A stretch of DNA of 64,000 bases, from assembly GCA_031280965.1 (NCBI GenBank), contig JAITFZ010000033.1, positions 51,210-115,209 on the forward strand. The letters run 5' to 3'. The DNA comes from Oscillospiraceae bacterium. GTDB taxonomy: Bacteria; Bacillota; Clostridia; Oscillospirales; Ruminococcaceae. Within the stretch, counting starts at the first letter, position 1, and each line of letters starts with the position of its first letter. Below, piece by piece: positions 51,032 to 61,501 of the stretch. The notes beneath the pieces are model-generated. The model ran no database searches. It had not been told where the DNA came from and saw only the letters and a program-made list of their open reading frames with translations. The translations under genes and the position numbers were made by a program.

Positions 51032-54000
51032 AATGGTTTCTTGTTTTAATATGTCTGCTTTTGCTGGCGGTGCTGTCAGTAATTCTTTTGTTGCTTGTTT
51101 CACAAAAGAAAAAGGCGGAGTCGCTCACAAAGCTTATGCTTGACTCATCGCCGCATTGCATCAATATTTGGGATAAAACTTATTCTAATATCGACTGTAA
51201 TCAAACGGCAGTGGATTTTTTCAAACTGAAAGATAAAAACGAATACAAAGAAAGGTTTTTCGACTTCTCGCCGGAATTTCAGCCCGACGGCAAATCCTCA
51301 AGAGACAAAGCTAACGAGGTAATGGACATAACATTTGAAAAAGGTTATCATCACAGCGAATGGATGTACAAATTGGCGGACGGAGAGCTTGTTCCGGTTG
51401 AAATAACGATGGTTCGCGTTGAGTATAAGAACGATTATGCCATTATAGTGTATGTAAAAGACCTGCGTGAGGAAAAAGCGCTGGCAAAAAAAATAGCGGA
51501 ACGCGATAACTTGCTTCAAACCGTTAATCATATAGCTTCCACCCTTCTTCATATCAGAAGCAAGGATTCTTTTGAGGAGTCTTTGCATGTGAGCATGGAC
51601 TTCATCGGAAAATGCATAGATGCCGACCGTGTGCATATTTGGCGCAATTCCGATAATGACGATGAACAGATATTATTCCACAGCCACGAATGGCTCAGCG
51701 ATAATATGAAAAACAGCCCTCATATACCTGTAGGCGCAAGCGCTCCTTTTGAGGACTTTCCCGGGTGGGAGAGCTTTTTCATGCAGGGTGAATATATGTA
51801 CGGTCCTATTTCCAAAATGCCGCCGGAGGTTCAGAAGTTTTTAAACAAATTCGAGATAAAGTCATCTGTACTTATTCCCCTTTATGTACACGATTGCTTT
51901 TGGGGGTTATTTACAATCGACAACTGCCATGATGAACGGGAATTTTCGGAGGAGGAGATTAATCTTCTGCGTTCTGCGGGGCTGATGATGGTTAACGCCA
52001 TCATACGTAATGAAATGTTGGATAAAATCAGCGAGGAACACGAAAAGAGCGAAGAGCTTGCCCATTCGTATCATTCAATTCTTGACGCTATCCCCCTGCC
52101 TGTTTCGGTAATGGACGCAAACCTGAATTGGACTTTCGTTAACAGCGCGGTTGAAACATTCCTCGGCATGAAGCGCAAAGATATGATAGGTCGGCCCTGC
52201 AGCACCCTGGGTACGGAAATATGCAATACGAATAAATGCAGTGTGGAATGTTTAAGGAGAGGAATCAAGCAGACATTCTTCAATTATAACGGACTATCTT
52301 TCAAAACCGATATGGAAATGCTGCGCGACTTAAACGGTGAAACATCGGGTTATATCGAGGTATTTCAGGACATTACGGAAATTGAAGCAATGGCGAAACG
52401 GCAGGCGGAAACAGAAGCGGCAAACAACGCGAAGTCGGCTTTCCTCGCAACTGTAAGCCATGAAATCCGCACACCTATGAACACTATTCTCGGTATTGCC
52501 GAAATTCAGCTTCAAAATGATAAGCTTCCGGCAGAAGTAGACGAAGCATTCGCTCAAATCTGCGATTCCGGCGATTTACTTCTCAATATAATAAACGATA
52601 TTCTCGACCTGTCTAAAATTGAAGCCGGAAAACTTGATATAGATTCGGTTAAATACGATGTTCCGAGCTTGATTAACGACAGCGCGCAGTTAAATTATCT
52701 GCGTTATGAAAGCAAGCCGATAAAATTTATCATTGACCTTGACGAGAATACTCCGTTTGAGCTTTTCGGCGATGAATTCAGAATCAAGCAAATACTCAAC
52801 AACCTGCTTTCAAATGCGTTTAAGTATACCCTTCAGGGAGAGGTTAAGCTTTTTATTTCTGCCGAACCTATTGAAACTAACAACGCGAACGGAATCGAAG
52901 TGCATGACACCATGCTTAAAATCCGCGTCAGCGATACGGGCGTAGGTATGACAAAAGAGCAGGTTCAAAAGCTGTTTGATGAATTTGCCCGCTTCGGAAC
53001 TGACAGTACTACCGTCGGAACGGGGCTCGGCATGAGCATAACCAAGCGCCTTGTTGATATGATGAATGGTGAGATTTCTGTTGAAAGCACACCGGGTAAA
53101 GGCTCTGTCTTCAAGGTTCATCTGCCGCAGAAACGCGTTGGCACGGAAACCTGCGGAACCGATATGGCAGAAAAGTTCAGCAGTTTTAACTTCAAGAGCA
53201 GGGCACGGCTTAAAAAAGCGCAGATTATACGCGAACATATGCCTTACGGCAGTGTGCTGATTGTAGACGATGTGGCATTAAATCTGCAAGTCGCTAAGGG
53301 CATGATGATGCCTTACTCGCTTAAAATCGAAACAGTTCTGAGCGGTATAGAAGCCCTTGAGCTGATTAAATCCGGCAGGAAGTACGACATTATATTCATG
53401 GACCACATGATGCCGGAGATGAATGGTGTCGAGGTAACGAAGGCACTGCGCGAATTAGGTTACACGGAACCCGTGGTCGCGCTTACCGCCAACGCTCTCG
53501 CGGGGCAGGAAGATATGTTCATGGCGAACGGCTTTGACGGTTTTATATCGAAGCCCATTGATTCACGTGAGCTGAATGTGATTTTGAACGACTTTATCCG
53601 TAACAGGCAGCCGCGAGAGATTGTGGAAGCGGCGCGGCGTGAGCAAATCATAAGAAAACCGTATTCCATCAGCGAAAACACCGCATTGCCGGGAATCGAG
53701 AAGTTTTTTATCAGAGATGCCGAAAAAGCCGTAAGCACACTGGAAAATCTATGCGCGAAGGCATATTCTCTCGGTGAATCGGATATTGAATTGTATATCA
53801 CCATTGTTCACGGAATGAAAAGCGCGCTGGCTAATATTGGCGAGAAAGAACTGACAGAAGCGGCGCTAATACTGGAGCAGGCGGGGAAAGAGCGCAACTT
53901 CACCTTAATCTCGGATAAAACCCCTGTGTTTATATTCGTTCTTAAATCCCTGATTGAAAAATATAAGCCGGAGGAAGGCGAAAGCATTGAGAGCATTTCC

Positions 54001-54219
54001 GGTGAAGATAAGACTTATTTGCAGAAAAACCTGTTAAGAATTAAAGCGGCATGCGATGAGCTTGATAAGAATACCGCGAAAGAAGCCATGGGGAAATTAA
54101 GACAGAAGCTGTGGCCCGACTTTATCAACGATGTTTTAGACGAAATAGACACGCATTTACTTCACAGCGCGTTTAAAAAAGCCGTAGCTATAGCTGAAAT
54201 TACGGCATCAGAGCTATAA
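51022..54219 (+). CDS. hybrid sensor histidine kinase (PAS-GAF-PAS-kinase-receiver-HPt)
   Basis: 1065 residues. Order: one membrane helix near the N-terminus (about 3-27), PAS-like domain (40-150), GAF (170-325), PAS (350-455, ITEIEAM linker), HisKA with [18 protein letters not shown] (His near 480), ATPase with [18 protein letters not shown] and [10 protein letters not shown], receiver with VDDVALNLQ and [11 protein letters not shown] (about 740-860), and a C-terminal HPt with [12 protein letters not shown] (about 920-1010). The full phosphorelay is in one chain. Likely output: the HD-GYP regulator encoded just before it. Ligand unknown. Confidence 0.94.
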   Translation: MSLEWFLVLICLLLLAVLSVILLLLVSQKKKAESLTKLMLDSSPHCINIWDKTYSNIDCNQTAVDFFKLKDKNEYKERFFDFSPEFQPDGKSSRDKANEVMDITFEKGYHHSEWMYKLADGELVPVEITMVRVEYKNDYAIIVYVKDLREEKALAKKIAERDNLLQTVNHIASTLLHIRSKDSFEESLHVSMDFIGKCIDADRVHIWRNSDNDDEQILFHSHEWLSDNMKNSPHIPVGASAPFEDFPGWESFFMQGEYMYGPISKMPPEVQKFLNKFEIKSSVLIPLYVHDCFWGLFTIDNCHDEREFSEEEINLLRSAGLMMVNAIIRNEMLDKISEEHEKSEELAHSYHSILDAIPLPVSVMDANLNWTFVNSAVETFLGMKRKDMIGRPCSTLGTEICNTNKCSVECLRRGIKQTFFNYNGLSFKTDMEMLRDLNGETSGYIEVFQDITEIEAMAKRQAETEAANNAKSAFLATVSHEIRTPMNTILGIAEIQLQNDKLPAEVDEAFAQICDSGDLLLNIINDILDLSKIEAGKLDIDSVKYDVPSLINDSAQLNYLRYESKPIKFIIDLDENTPFELFGDEFRIKQILNNLLSNAFKYTLQGEVKLFISAEPIETNNANGIEVHDTMLKIRVSDTGVGMTKEQVQKLFDEFARFGTDSTTVGTGLGMSITKRLVDMMNGEISVESTPGKGSVFKVHLPQKRVGTETCGTDMAEKFSSFNFKSRARLKKAQIIREHMPYGSVLIVDDVALNLQVAKGMMMPYSLKIETVLSGIEALELIKSGRKYDIIFMDHMMPEMNGVEVTKALRELGYTEPVVALTANALAGQEDMFMANGFDGFISKPIDSRELNVILNDFIRNRQPREIVEAARREQIIRKPYSISENTALPGIEKFFIRDAEKAVSTLENLCAKAYSLGESDIELYITIVHGMKSALANIGEKELTEAALILEQAGKERNFTLISDKTPVFIFVLKSLIEKYKPEEGESIESISGEDKTYLQKNLLRIKAACDELDKNTAKEAMGKLRQKLWPDFINDVLDEIDTHLLHSAFKKAVAIAEITASEL

Positions 54220-54222
54220 AAC

Positions 54223-54263
54223 AAAGGGCAGTTGTTCATAAAACAAGCTGCCCTTTATTTTTA
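54223..54263. terminator. bidirectional terminator between the hybrid kinase and mazF
   Basis: AAAGGGCAGTTGTT / AACAAGCTGCCCTTT stem with one bulged base, followed by ATTTTTATTG on the plus strand; it abuts the mazF stop. Confidence 0.87.
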
Positions 54264-54611
54264 TTGCATGTTTAACCCGAAGCTGACACCAAGAGCGGTA
54301 TCGACCTGGTTCATGGAAGAAAGGTCGAGCTCGCCCATTCGTTCTTTAAGGCGCTTTTTGTCGAGAGTTCGCACCTGCTCAAGCAGTACAACCGAGTCCT
54401 TCGCCAATCCGCAGTTCAAAGAATTGAGGGCTATGTGAGTCGGAAGCTTTGATTTTTCCTTTTGGCTGGTGATTGCCGCCGCTATAACGGTCGGGCTGTG
54501 CTTATTCCCGACATCGTTTTGCACAATCAGTACAGGGCGCATTCCGCCCTGCTCTGAGCCTACTACCGGACTTAAATCAGCATAATAGATTTCACCGCGT
54601 TTAATGTACAT
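54261..54611 (-). CDS. ndoA: MazF/EndoA-type endoribonuclease toxin
   Basis: 116 residues, PemK/MazF fold: [47 protein letters not shown] and [16 protein letters not shown] (conserved Arg and Thr). Cleaves single-stranded RNA at short sites in relatives. AAAGGA precedes the ATG. The CopG-type antitoxin gene that normally sits just upstream is absent: the 180 bases upstream hold stops in every minus-strand frame. It converges on the hybrid kinase. Confidence 0.93.
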   Translation of the reverse strand: MYIKRGEIYYADLSPVVGSEQGGMRPVLIVQNDVGNKHSPTVIAAAITSQKEKSKLPTHIALNSLNCGLAKDSVVLLEQVRTLDKKRLKERMGELDLSSMNQVDTALGVSFGLNMQ

Positions 54612-54774
54612 AATTCATTTCCTTTCCGTTGTTTTCAATACTAAATTTAGTACCCCGGCGCACCGCATGTTTCATTTATGTAGTGCGCTGTTAAATTTAT
54701 TTTTAACAATGCTGAGGGTAATTATTCAAAAATACCATCTGTTTCATTTTATTATTTTTGTCGATTATTGTGAA

Positions 54775-54803
54775 TTGACTTGAAGCCGTTTATACCTTAT
54801 AAT
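54775..54803 (+). promoter_or_regulatory. sigma-A-type promoter for mscL
   Basis: TTGACT at 54775-54780, 17-base spacer, TATAAT at 54798-54803, 31 bases before the ATG. Confidence 0.75.
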
Positions 54804-54834
54804 GTTATTAAGCAGACAGAAAGGGCGAATTATT

Positions 54835-55314
54835 ATGGCTAAGAAAGAAAAGAAGAAGAAAATTAAGGCGAAAGTCGCGGTTTTTAAGGAATTTAAGGAG
54901 TTTATCTCTCGCGGGAGCGTTATGGACCTCGCTGTCGGAATTATTATCGGCTCGGCTTTCACCGCGATTGTGAACTCGGTAGTAAAGGACATAATCACGC
55001 CTTTAATCGGCATACTGATTGGCGGCATAGACTTCTCGTCCCTGACCGTAACCCTGCCGAGCGTATACTCAGACGCCGAACCGCCCGTTTTCGCCTACGG
55101 CTTGTTCATACAGGCGGTAATCAATTTTTTCATAATCGCGGTTTGCGTGTTTACAATAATAAAGTTTTTGAATACACTAAAAAGTAAAATAGAACAGGAA
55201 AAAAAGAAAGAAAGCGGCTCCGACACCGATGCGGCAAAAGCCGCCGATGTTGTGCTTTTGGAGGAAATCAGGGATTTACTTCAAAAAAATTTAGAGGAAA
55301 AGCAAGAAATTTAA
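54835..55314 (+). CDS. mscL: large-conductance mechanosensitive channel
   Basis: 159 residues. Lys-rich N-terminus (MAKKEKKKKIKAK) then the pore helix KEFISRGSVMDLAVGIIIGSAFTAIVNSVV, a periplasmic loop (~68-90), the second helix and a charged coiled-coil tail. Opens at high membrane tension to release solutes. Start at 54835 follows AAAGGG; some members are shorter at the N-terminus. Confidence 0.95.
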   Translation: MAKKEKKKKIKAKVAVFKEFKEFISRGSVMDLAVGIIIGSAFTAIVNSVVKDIITPLIGILIGGIDFSSLTVTLPSVYSDAEPPVFAYGLFIQAVINFFIIAVCVFTIIKFLNTLKSKIEQEKKKESGSDTDAAKAADVVLLEEIRDLLQKNLEEKQEI

Positions 55315-55323
55315 CGATTTCTA

Positions 55324-55352
55324 TTGACAAACCATAATTTACCGGTTATAAT
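55324..55352 (+). promoter_or_regulatory. sigma-A-type promoter for nagB
   Basis: TTGACA at 55324-55329, 17-base spacer, TATAAT at 55347-55352. Confidence 0.78.
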
Positions 55353-55399
55353 AGAACTGTATTAGTACATGCGGTACGCTTTTAGAGTTGAGGGGATTT

Positions 55400-56113
55400 A
55401 TGAAAATCATTAACACAGCAAATTACGAGGAGATGAGCCGTGCGGTTGCAGATTTAATCTTAGAGGAAGTGAGAAGCAACCCGAAAACTGTTTTAGGGCT
55501 TGCGACAGGCTCAACGCCGCTCGGAGCGTACAGCCTGCTTGCTAATGCATACAAATCGGGCGCGGCTGATTTTTCCGGAGTTGTATCTGTTAACCTTGAC
55601 GAGTACTGCGGCTTGGCGCCTGACAATCATCAGAGTTACCGTTACTTCATGGACAAGAATTTATTCAGCCACATTAACATAGACAGAGCCAACACTCATG
55701 TTCCTGACGGAACGGCGTTAAATCCCGAAGCGGAAGCCGAAAGATACGAAAAATTGATTGAAAGCCTTGGCGGGATTGATTTGCAACTGTTGGGCTTAGG
55801 GCATAACGGACATGTTGCGTTTATAGAGCCGGGTGATGAGTTCCCCGCTAAAACCCGTCATGTTTATTTAGACGAGCAGACCATTAAAGCTAATTCCCGG
55901 TTTTTTGAAAGGCATGAGGACATTCCGGAAAGCGCGATTTCAATAGGAATAAAAGCAATAATGGGTGCGGAAAAAATTATTCTCGCGGTAAGCGGAAACG
56001 ATAAGGCGAATATTCTTAAAAAATCGCTGTATGGAGCGATTACGCCGCAGGTTCCGGCTTCGGTTTTACAACTTCACAACAATTTGACAATTATTACGGA
56101 CTGCTTAGGATAA
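55400..56113 (+). CDS. nagB: glucosamine-6-phosphate deaminase
   Basis: 237 residues, converts glucosamine 6-phosphate to fructose 6-phosphate and ammonia. LGLATGSTPLGAY, NLDEYCGLAPDNHQSYRYFM (catalytic Asp), LLGLGHNGHVAFIEPG and the HL-type end VPASVLQLHNN are visible. Start 55400 follows GAGGGGA. nagA is not adjacent. It shares a probable transcript with the LtaS-like gene 11 bases downstream. Confidence 0.96.
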   Translation: MKIINTANYEEMSRAVADLILEEVRSNPKTVLGLATGSTPLGAYSLLANAYKSGAADFSGVVSVNLDEYCGLAPDNHQSYRYFMDKNLFSHINIDRANTHVPDGTALNPEAEAERYEKLIESLGGIDLQLLGLGHNGHVAFIEPGDEFPAKTRHVYLDEQTIKANSRFFERHEDIPESAISIGIKAIMGAEKIILAVSGNDKANILKKSLYGAITPQVPASVLQLHNNLTIITDCLG

Positions 56114-56124
56114 AGGAAAGTAAA

Positions 56125-57915
56125 ATGATACGCGCAGTAAAAGAAATCAGACAAAAAAACCGGGACAGATACAAGAAGTTTAAGACGGCGTTTGCTGTCT
56201 TGTTTCCGTTGTTTTTAGTGTTAGTGACAGAGGCGATACATACTAATGACTTATTTGCGATTTTACGTTTCGCCGCCGATAAACCTAAGACAATAATTTT
56301 CGCTTTTCTTGTGGTGATGATGATTTACGCCGCTCTTGCTTTGCTGACGCGCAATCTGACTGCGGCGGCGGCAATATGCGCAGTGCTGTTCTTCACGTTT
56401 TCCGTTGTGGAATATTTCAAGTTTACATCGAGCGGAACCCACTTCAGCATATCGGACCTGCTCATGTCGGCTAAGGTCAGCGACGTTTCTACGTTTGCGC
56501 TGATTCGACCGACAGCGGGAATGATTGCGGGGTTTTTATTTCTTCTGACTTATGTGTCGGTTATATTCCTGTTGAATATTCAGGTAAAAGTAAAGCGCAT
56601 TTTAAGCTTTACATCCGCGCTCGGAATCATCGGTGCTTTTGTTTCATTTGTTGCGGTTGAACCTGTTTACAGTTTCTTGTATTCGGCTTTTGACATCAGC
56701 ACCGATGATGACAATAATGTGATTTTATCACGCGAAAAGTTCACGGAAAACAAGCTTATTGCCAACCTTACCGAATCAGTATCAAGGGAAATCGAACGTA
56801 TTCTCAACACGCCGGAAAGCTACAGCCCCGAAAAAATTGAGTCTTTCCTAAGTGCGCGAAAAGGTTTTACAACTTTTGTTGAACATAAAAGCGATGAATT
56901 AAACCCGAATGTAATTATTATCTTGTCCGAGAGCTTTGCCGACTTGCGCCTTATTGACGGAATTGATGTTCCCGACGGCATTTATGACGATTTCGACTTT
57001 TTGACAGACAGCTATTTCAAGGGTATGTCGCTTGTCCCTACGTTCGGCGGCGGCACTGTTAAAACTGAATTCGAGCTTTTGCTCGGCTTGCCGATGAAAT
57101 CTGTAAACAACACTCCCCTGCCCCAGAATCTGTTTAGAATCGATGGCGAAACCGAGGAAACTTTTGCAAAACTCTATAGTGACATCGGCTATTCAACGAC
57201 TTATATTCACCCGTTTAAGTCTACTTTTTATAATCGTAGCCGGATTTATTCGGAATTTGGTTTTGACCGGCTTATATTCGAGGAAGATTTAACGGCTGAC
57301 ATTACTTACCGGGGCGCCTTTATCGACGACGCAACAGTCTTCAGGCAAATTGAAAGTGTGCTTGAGCGCAGAATTATCGACTTTTATTCAAACGCGCCGT
57401 CGTACATCTTCGCAACGACCATGCAAAACCACATGCCTTATATAAGCGAAGATTTCGATGGTTTGGAGTTAGATTTTTACTTCGCGGGTATACGGGAATC
57501 CTCGCGTGCGCTTCTTGAATTCCACGAGTACGTAGTGTCGCTGGATTATCCGACCGTCGTTTTATTTATAGGCGACCACTATCCGAGCTTCAGCGCAGAT
57601 TCCGGCGTGTATGAAGCCGCAGAAATAACCGCTGAGAACTGCTATGAGATTTATATGCAGCCGTATTTGATTTTCAGCAACTTCGATTTGAATTACCGTA
57701 TTCTCCCTGATGAGTGTGTTTCGTCTTTTTATCTGCCGCATTTACTGACATTGGTGTCCGGTCTGCCGATTAACGAATTTACGGAAGCGATGCTGCGAAA
57801 ACTTGCGGAAGTGCCGATTTATACCGATGCGGGCTTGTTCTTGCCGCAGGATGAAAAGCTTGATATGCTTGCGTATGACAGAATTCGGGGGAACAGGTAT
57901 TCGGTATGGAATTAA
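56125..57915 (+). CDS. LtaS-like phosphoglycerol transferase / sulfatase-fold membrane enzyme
   Basis: 596 residues: five membrane helices in the first ~190 residues, a linker, then a sulfatase-fold outer domain with NVIIILSESFADL near 265, the threonine nucleophile in FGGGTVKTEFELLLGLP, YIHPFKSTFYNRS and FIGDHYPSF near 490. This is the LTA synthase superfamily; the GGGT variant occurs in clostridial enzymes whose product is not always lipoteichoic acid. AAAGGAAAG precedes the ATG. Confidence 0.9.
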   Translation: MIRAVKEIRQKNRDRYKKFKTAFAVLFPLFLVLVTEAIHTNDLFAILRFAADKPKTIIFAFLVVMMIYAALALLTRNLTAAAAICAVLFFTFSVVEYFKFTSSGTHFSISDLLMSAKVSDVSTFALIRPTAGMIAGFLFLLTYVSVIFLLNIQVKVKRILSFTSALGIIGAFVSFVAVEPVYSFLYSAFDISTDDDNNVILSREKFTENKLIANLTESVSREIERILNTPESYSPEKIESFLSARKGFTTFVEHKSDELNPNVIIILSESFADLRLIDGIDVPDGIYDDFDFLTDSYFKGMSLVPTFGGGTVKTEFELLLGLPMKSVNNTPLPQNLFRIDGETEETFAKLYSDIGYSTTYIHPFKSTFYNRSRIYSEFGFDRLIFEEDLTADITYRGAFIDDATVFRQIESVLERRIIDFYSNAPSYIFATTMQNHMPYISEDFDGLELDFYFAGIRESSRALLEFHEYVVSLDYPTVVLFIGDHYPSFSADSGVYEAAEITAENCYEIYMQPYLIFSNFDLNYRILPDECVSSFYLPHLLTLVSGLPINEFTEAMLRKLAEVPIYTDAGLFLPQDEKLDMLAYDRIRGNRYSVWN

Positions 57916-57945
57916 AACCGGCGGCTTTTTAAAAAGTCGCCGGTT
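57916..57945 (-). terminator. terminator of uvrB
   Basis: AACCGGCG-GCTTTTTAAAAAGT-CGCCGGTT near-palindrome; on the minus strand followed by TTTAATTCC. Converging LtaS-like gene ends next to it. Confidence 0.65.
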
Positions 57946-58002
57946 GCCGCGCCGAAGCGTTATATTTATGTAAGATACTCAATTAACTTAAACCATTCAA
58001 TT

Positions 58003-59964
58003 TTACTTCTGCAAGTCAATAATCAAATCCCTGAAATACGCCGCCTGCTCAAAATCAAGCACCTTCGCCGCCTCTTTCATGAGCGCGGTGTATTTCTTTA
58101 ACTGCACTTCTTTTTCGGATTTTGTGAGTTTCTTCTTTTTCTTGCCGTCAGTCGATTCATCTTTAGAAGAAATCTCAATAATATCCCGCACATTCTTGAT
58201 TATGGTCTGCGGGGTTATACCCTGCTTTTTATTGTAGTTCTCCTGAATTTCACGGCGTCTGTCGGTTTCGCGGATTGCCGCTTCCATTGAACGTGTAACG
58301 CTGTCTGCATACATAATAACCTCGCCCGCCGAGTTCCGCGCCGCTCTGCCTATGGTTTGAATAAGGCTGGTTTCACTGCGGAGAAACCCTTCCTTGTCCG
58401 CGTCAAGTATAGCCACGAGCGAAACTTCAGGCAGGTCCAAACCCTCGCGAAGCAGGTTAATTCCCACCAGGACGTCAAACTCACCGAGCCTTAAATCACG
58501 TATAATCTCCATACGTTCAAGCGTTTCTATATCATGGTGCATATATCGGACTTTAACCTCGTATTTTTCAAGATAACGAGTTAAATCCTCAGCCATGCGT
58601 TTTGTCAGCGTTGTAATAAGCACACGTTCTTTTCTTTCCGAGCGCGTGTTTATTTCAGACAGCAAGTCCTCAACCTGCCCCGTCGTCGGTTTTACGGTAA
58701 TTTTAGGGTCAAGCAGTCCGGTCGGACGGATTACCTGTTGCGCGATTCTTGCGGAACGCTCTTTCTCAAACGCGGAAGGTGTCGCCGAAACGAAAATAAC
58801 CTGATTGATTTTATTGTAGAATTCCTCGAAATTCATGGGGCGGTTATCATACGCCGACGGCAGTCTGAAGCCGTAGTCAATGAGGTTTTTCTTGCGTGCG
58901 TAATCGCCGCCGAACATACCGCGAACCTGCGGCAGCATAACATGGCTCTCGTCCACAAACATGAGAAAATCTTTCGGAAAGTGGTCAATTAAAGTCAGCG
59001 GAGTACTTCCCGGCTCTCTGCCGGACAGCACCCGCGAATAGTTTTCAATCCCTCTGCACATGCCGATTTCCCTAAGCATTTCGATGTCGTACTTTGTGCG
59101 TTCGGCGATTCTCTGTGCTTCGATTAATTTATGCTCGGCAGTGAACATCTCAACCTGCTTATGCATTTCTTCCTCAAGCTCTTCAAGCGCTTTTTCAAGC
59201 CCGTCCCTGCCGACAATATAGTGAGTAGCCGGAAAGACGGTTGCATGAGATAATACCCTTTTCACGTTTCCCGTAACAGTCTCGAATTCGGAAATGCGCT
59301 CTATTTCATCTCCGAAGAATTCCACGCGCAACGCAGTTTCAATCGGGTTTCCCGAGGGAAAAATTTCAAGCACGTCGCCGCGCACACGAAATTTACCGCG
59401 CGCAAAATTTATATCATTACGCTCGTACTGAATTTCAACTAATTTGTGCATAATTTCATCGCGTCCTGTTTCCGCTCCCCGCCTGATTGAAATAACGTTT
59501 TTAATATATTCTTCCTGTGCGCCTATACTGTAAATGCAAGAAACGCTCGCAACGATTATAACATCGCGGCGTTCAGCCAATGCGAAAGTCGCGGAGTGCC
59601 GCAGTCTGTCAATCTCATCGTTAATTGAACTGTCCTTTTCCATATAAGTATCAGTAGCCGGAAGATACGCTTCCGGCTGATAATAATCGTAATAGCTGAC
59701 AAAATACTCAACAGCGTTGTTCGGGAAGAACTCGCGGAACTCGCCGCAAAGCTGTGCCGCCAATGTTTTGTTGTGCGCCAAAACTAAAGTCGGGCGGTTG
59801 ACCTTACGGATAATATTTGCCATTGTAAAAGTTTTGCCCGAGCCTGTTACGCCCATGAGCGTCTGTTCACGGTCGCCGCCGAGAACGCCGTTTACAAGGG
59901 TTTCAATCGCCTGCGGCTGGTCGCCTGTCGGCACAAAATCTGATTTTAAATCGAAGTAGTCCAT
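58003..59964 (-). CDS. uvrB: excinuclease ABC subunit B
   Basis: 653 residues; nucleotide excision repair helicase that verifies damage and loads UvrC. Walker [13 protein letters not shown] near 40, the beta-hairpin [27 protein letters not shown], helicase motif QTIGRAARN and a C-terminal UVR domain ([22 protein letters not shown]). Full length, no oddity. uvrA and uvrC are not in the window. Confidence 0.97.
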   Translation of the reverse strand: MDYFDLKSDFVPTGDQPQAIETLVNGVLGGDREQTLMGVTGSGKTFTMANIIRKVNRPTLVLAHNKTLAAQLCGEFREFFPNNAVEYFVSYYDYYQPEAYLPATDTYMEKDSSINDEIDRLRHSATFALAERRDVIIVASVSCIYSIGAQEEYIKNVISIRRGAETGRDEIMHKLVEIQYERNDINFARGKFRVRGDVLEIFPSGNPIETALRVEFFGDEIERISEFETVTGNVKRVLSHATVFPATHYIVGRDGLEKALEELEEEMHKQVEMFTAEHKLIEAQRIAERTKYDIEMLREIGMCRGIENYSRVLSGREPGSTPLTLIDHFPKDFLMFVDESHVMLPQVRGMFGGDYARKKNLIDYGFRLPSAYDNRPMNFEEFYNKINQVIFVSATPSAFEKERSARIAQQVIRPTGLLDPKITVKPTTGQVEDLLSEINTRSERKERVLITTLTKRMAEDLTRYLEKYEVKVRYMHHDIETLERMEIIRDLRLGEFDVLVGINLLREGLDLPEVSLVAILDADKEGFLRSETSLIQTIGRAARNSAGEVIMYADSVTRSMEAAIRETDRRREIQENYNKKQGITPQTIIKNVRDIIEISSKDESTDGKKKKKLTKSEKEVQLKKYTALMKEAAKVLDFEQAAYFRDLIIDLQK

Positions 59965-60014
59965 ATTATACTTTCTGCTTTATTTCAAAATTTCAAATGT
60001 AAACACAACGGGGT

Positions 60015-60458
60015 TTAGGTTTTAGAAGTCACCTCAAGCGTGACATTGTCTATGTAAAAAGTTGTTCTCTCGCTGTCATTTTTCCATGTGCCGAGGTAAA
60101 CAGACGGTGGAGAACCAACGAGAGTTCCCGTCCATTCACCGCTGATTGTGTGCCATATATCTGCTTTGGCGTTAGAAACCTGCTTTCCGATAGCGGGATA
60201 ATTATTGTTATTAATTTGCCATCGCAAAGTCCCGGCGACTCCGACGCGCTTTACATCAGCGGAAAACCTGATTGTTACGGTCTGCCCCGCATACTCGTTT
60301 AAGTCGAAATGAATTACAGACCAGCTAATCGGATTTACCACTTTCATTACGCCGGTGCGGTTGTCCTCCGGTAAGTCGATAACGTGAAAGAGGCTCGCGA
60401 TTGCCAAAACTTCATCTTTGCTGTATCTTTTAGTTAACTTAGAAATAGCTTTACCCAT
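60015..60458 (-). CDS. single-domain protein resembling a carbohydrate-binding (CBM4/9/22-like) jelly roll
   Basis: 147 residues. After a 35-residue helical N-terminus (MGKAISKLTKRYSKDEVLAIASL) comes a jelly-roll with features of CBM4/9/22 modules: FDLNEYAGQTVTIRFSADVK, WHTISGEWTGT, and the close TTFYIDNVTLEVTSK. There is no signal peptide, so the protein is predicted to stay in the cytoplasm unless exported another way. GGAG precedes ATG 60458. It sits between uvrB and the mobile-element remnants; it may be part of the latter. Relationship to CBMs is by eye and moderately sure. Confidence 0.65.
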   Translation of the reverse strand: MGKAISKLTKRYSKDEVLAIASLFHVIDLPEDNRTGVMKVVNPISWSVIHFDLNEYAGQTVTIRFSADVKRVGVAGTLRWQINNNNYPAIGKQVSNAKADIWHTISGEWTGTLVGSPPSVYLGTWKNDSERTTFYIDNVTLEVTSKT

Positions 60459-60597
60459 TTGATTTTCTCCATATAAGCAGAACTTTAGAACTTTATTTAT
60501 TTTATCATATAAATGCTGACAACTGTGTGTCATATTAGAAAATAATTCTCATTACCACGCTGTTTTCAAGGAGCAAAAAAATTTCAACCCCTTTTGG

Positions 60598-60987
60598 TCA
60601 ACAAATGGTCAACTTCTCGGTTGCGGTAAGGTGTTTTAACTGGATATGCCCTACAAATGGAGCTGCTCGCTTTCTCTTGTACCTTTGACCATGTGCGGTT
60701 GATTTTTTAATGATACCCGCTTTCCGCTTAGTTTCTATAACGTACCCTGCATAGTCATCAAATGTAATATTTGAAGTAGTGACGATTAATTCCTCAACCG
60801 CGTTTTCAAAAATCGCACCTTGTTTTTCGGCGTTTTTTCTGTTCCAGTTCTCGTTTTTAGTATTGTCATACTTTACAGAAAGATTTTTTATAACCTGTTT
60901 ACCTGTGGTTACGTCACGATGGTCGAATACTCGTACGCGATAAGAAGTTATAACACCATCTTTGTTTTTGCGTTCCTGTATATTCAT
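60598..60987 (-). pseudogene. truncated phage-type tyrosine integrase (N-terminal part only)
   Basis: 129 residues: Arm DNA-binding domain (MNIQERKNKDGVITSYRVRVFD) and the start of the SAM-like core-binding domain (FDDYAGYVIETKRKAGIIKKST...GHIQLKHLTA). The catalytic domain with R..R-H-R-Y should follow for 250 residues but the frame ends with TEKLTIC and no integrase sequence is seen to the left. Direct repeats TGGTCAAC at 60595 and 60606 mark the break. Best explained by an internal deletion. AAGGTGG precedes the start, and a strong promoter with an operator lies upstream. Confidence 0.8.
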
Positions 60988-61058
60988 TTCAGCACCACCT
61001 TTCCTTGAAAAGTGGTATAATAGTTTGATTGTCTAATCATTTTTAATCCTTTCCGACA

Positions 61059-61107
61059 ATCGGGTATATCGTACTTTAATTATAGCACAATATACCCGAT
61101 ATGTCAA
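61059..61107 (-). promoter_or_regulatory. strong promoter with operator palindrome upstream of the integrase remnant
   Basis: Minus strand: TTGACA (61107-61102), 17-base spacer, TATAAT (61084-61079). A perfect 11-base inverted repeat ATCGGGTATAT / ATATACCCGAT (61059-61069, 61090-61100) spans spacer and start region, about three helical turns apart: the pattern of a repressor-controlled phage or element promoter. A second repeat GATTGTC / GACAATC (61027-61033, 61055-61061) lies in the leader. Confidence 0.8.
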
Positions 61108-61131
61108 TAACAATGCAGTATTTATCAATAT

Positions 61132-61410
61132 TTATTTGTTAAATATTTGATTGAAATAGCTGACTAACGCCGTTTTTTCGATTAGGATTTTTCCGTTTTT
61201 ACTTGTGCCTGTCCTTATGTAAGGAATTTTTTCTTGCAAAATAAGCAAACGCAATGTATGCTCGGAAAGCCCCTTTATAACCTCTGTACATTCTTTAACT
61301 GTTAATAATTCAACAGGTTGCGCAGCGGGAATTTCCTGTGCTGCTTCCTTTATTGTTTCAGCTTTAATTTTCGCTTGCAGTATAGAAACTATTTCAATTA
61401 CAAAAGCTTG
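61132..61410 (-). pseudogene. excisionase-like helix-turn-helix protein, start lost
   Basis: An open minus-strand frame of 92 codons whose last ~55 residues read as an HTH_17 excisionase: VELLTVKECTEVIKGLSEHT, then LRLLILQEKIPYIRTGTS and KILIEKTALVSYF. No ATG, GTG or TTG start exists upstream of the domain; a stop lies at 61411-61413. Either the start has been lost with neighbouring DNA or a rare start (CTG, ATT) is used. It faces the same way as the integrase remnant and would be its natural partner (xis-int). Confidence 0.6.
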
Positions 61411-61501
61411 TTATAAACGATGTTAAAGTCTGCTGATGATAGTTCGTCTGCGGTTTATGCGCTTCATGGTATGCGCGTAAAGCGGCATTGTCACTGTAAC
61501 T

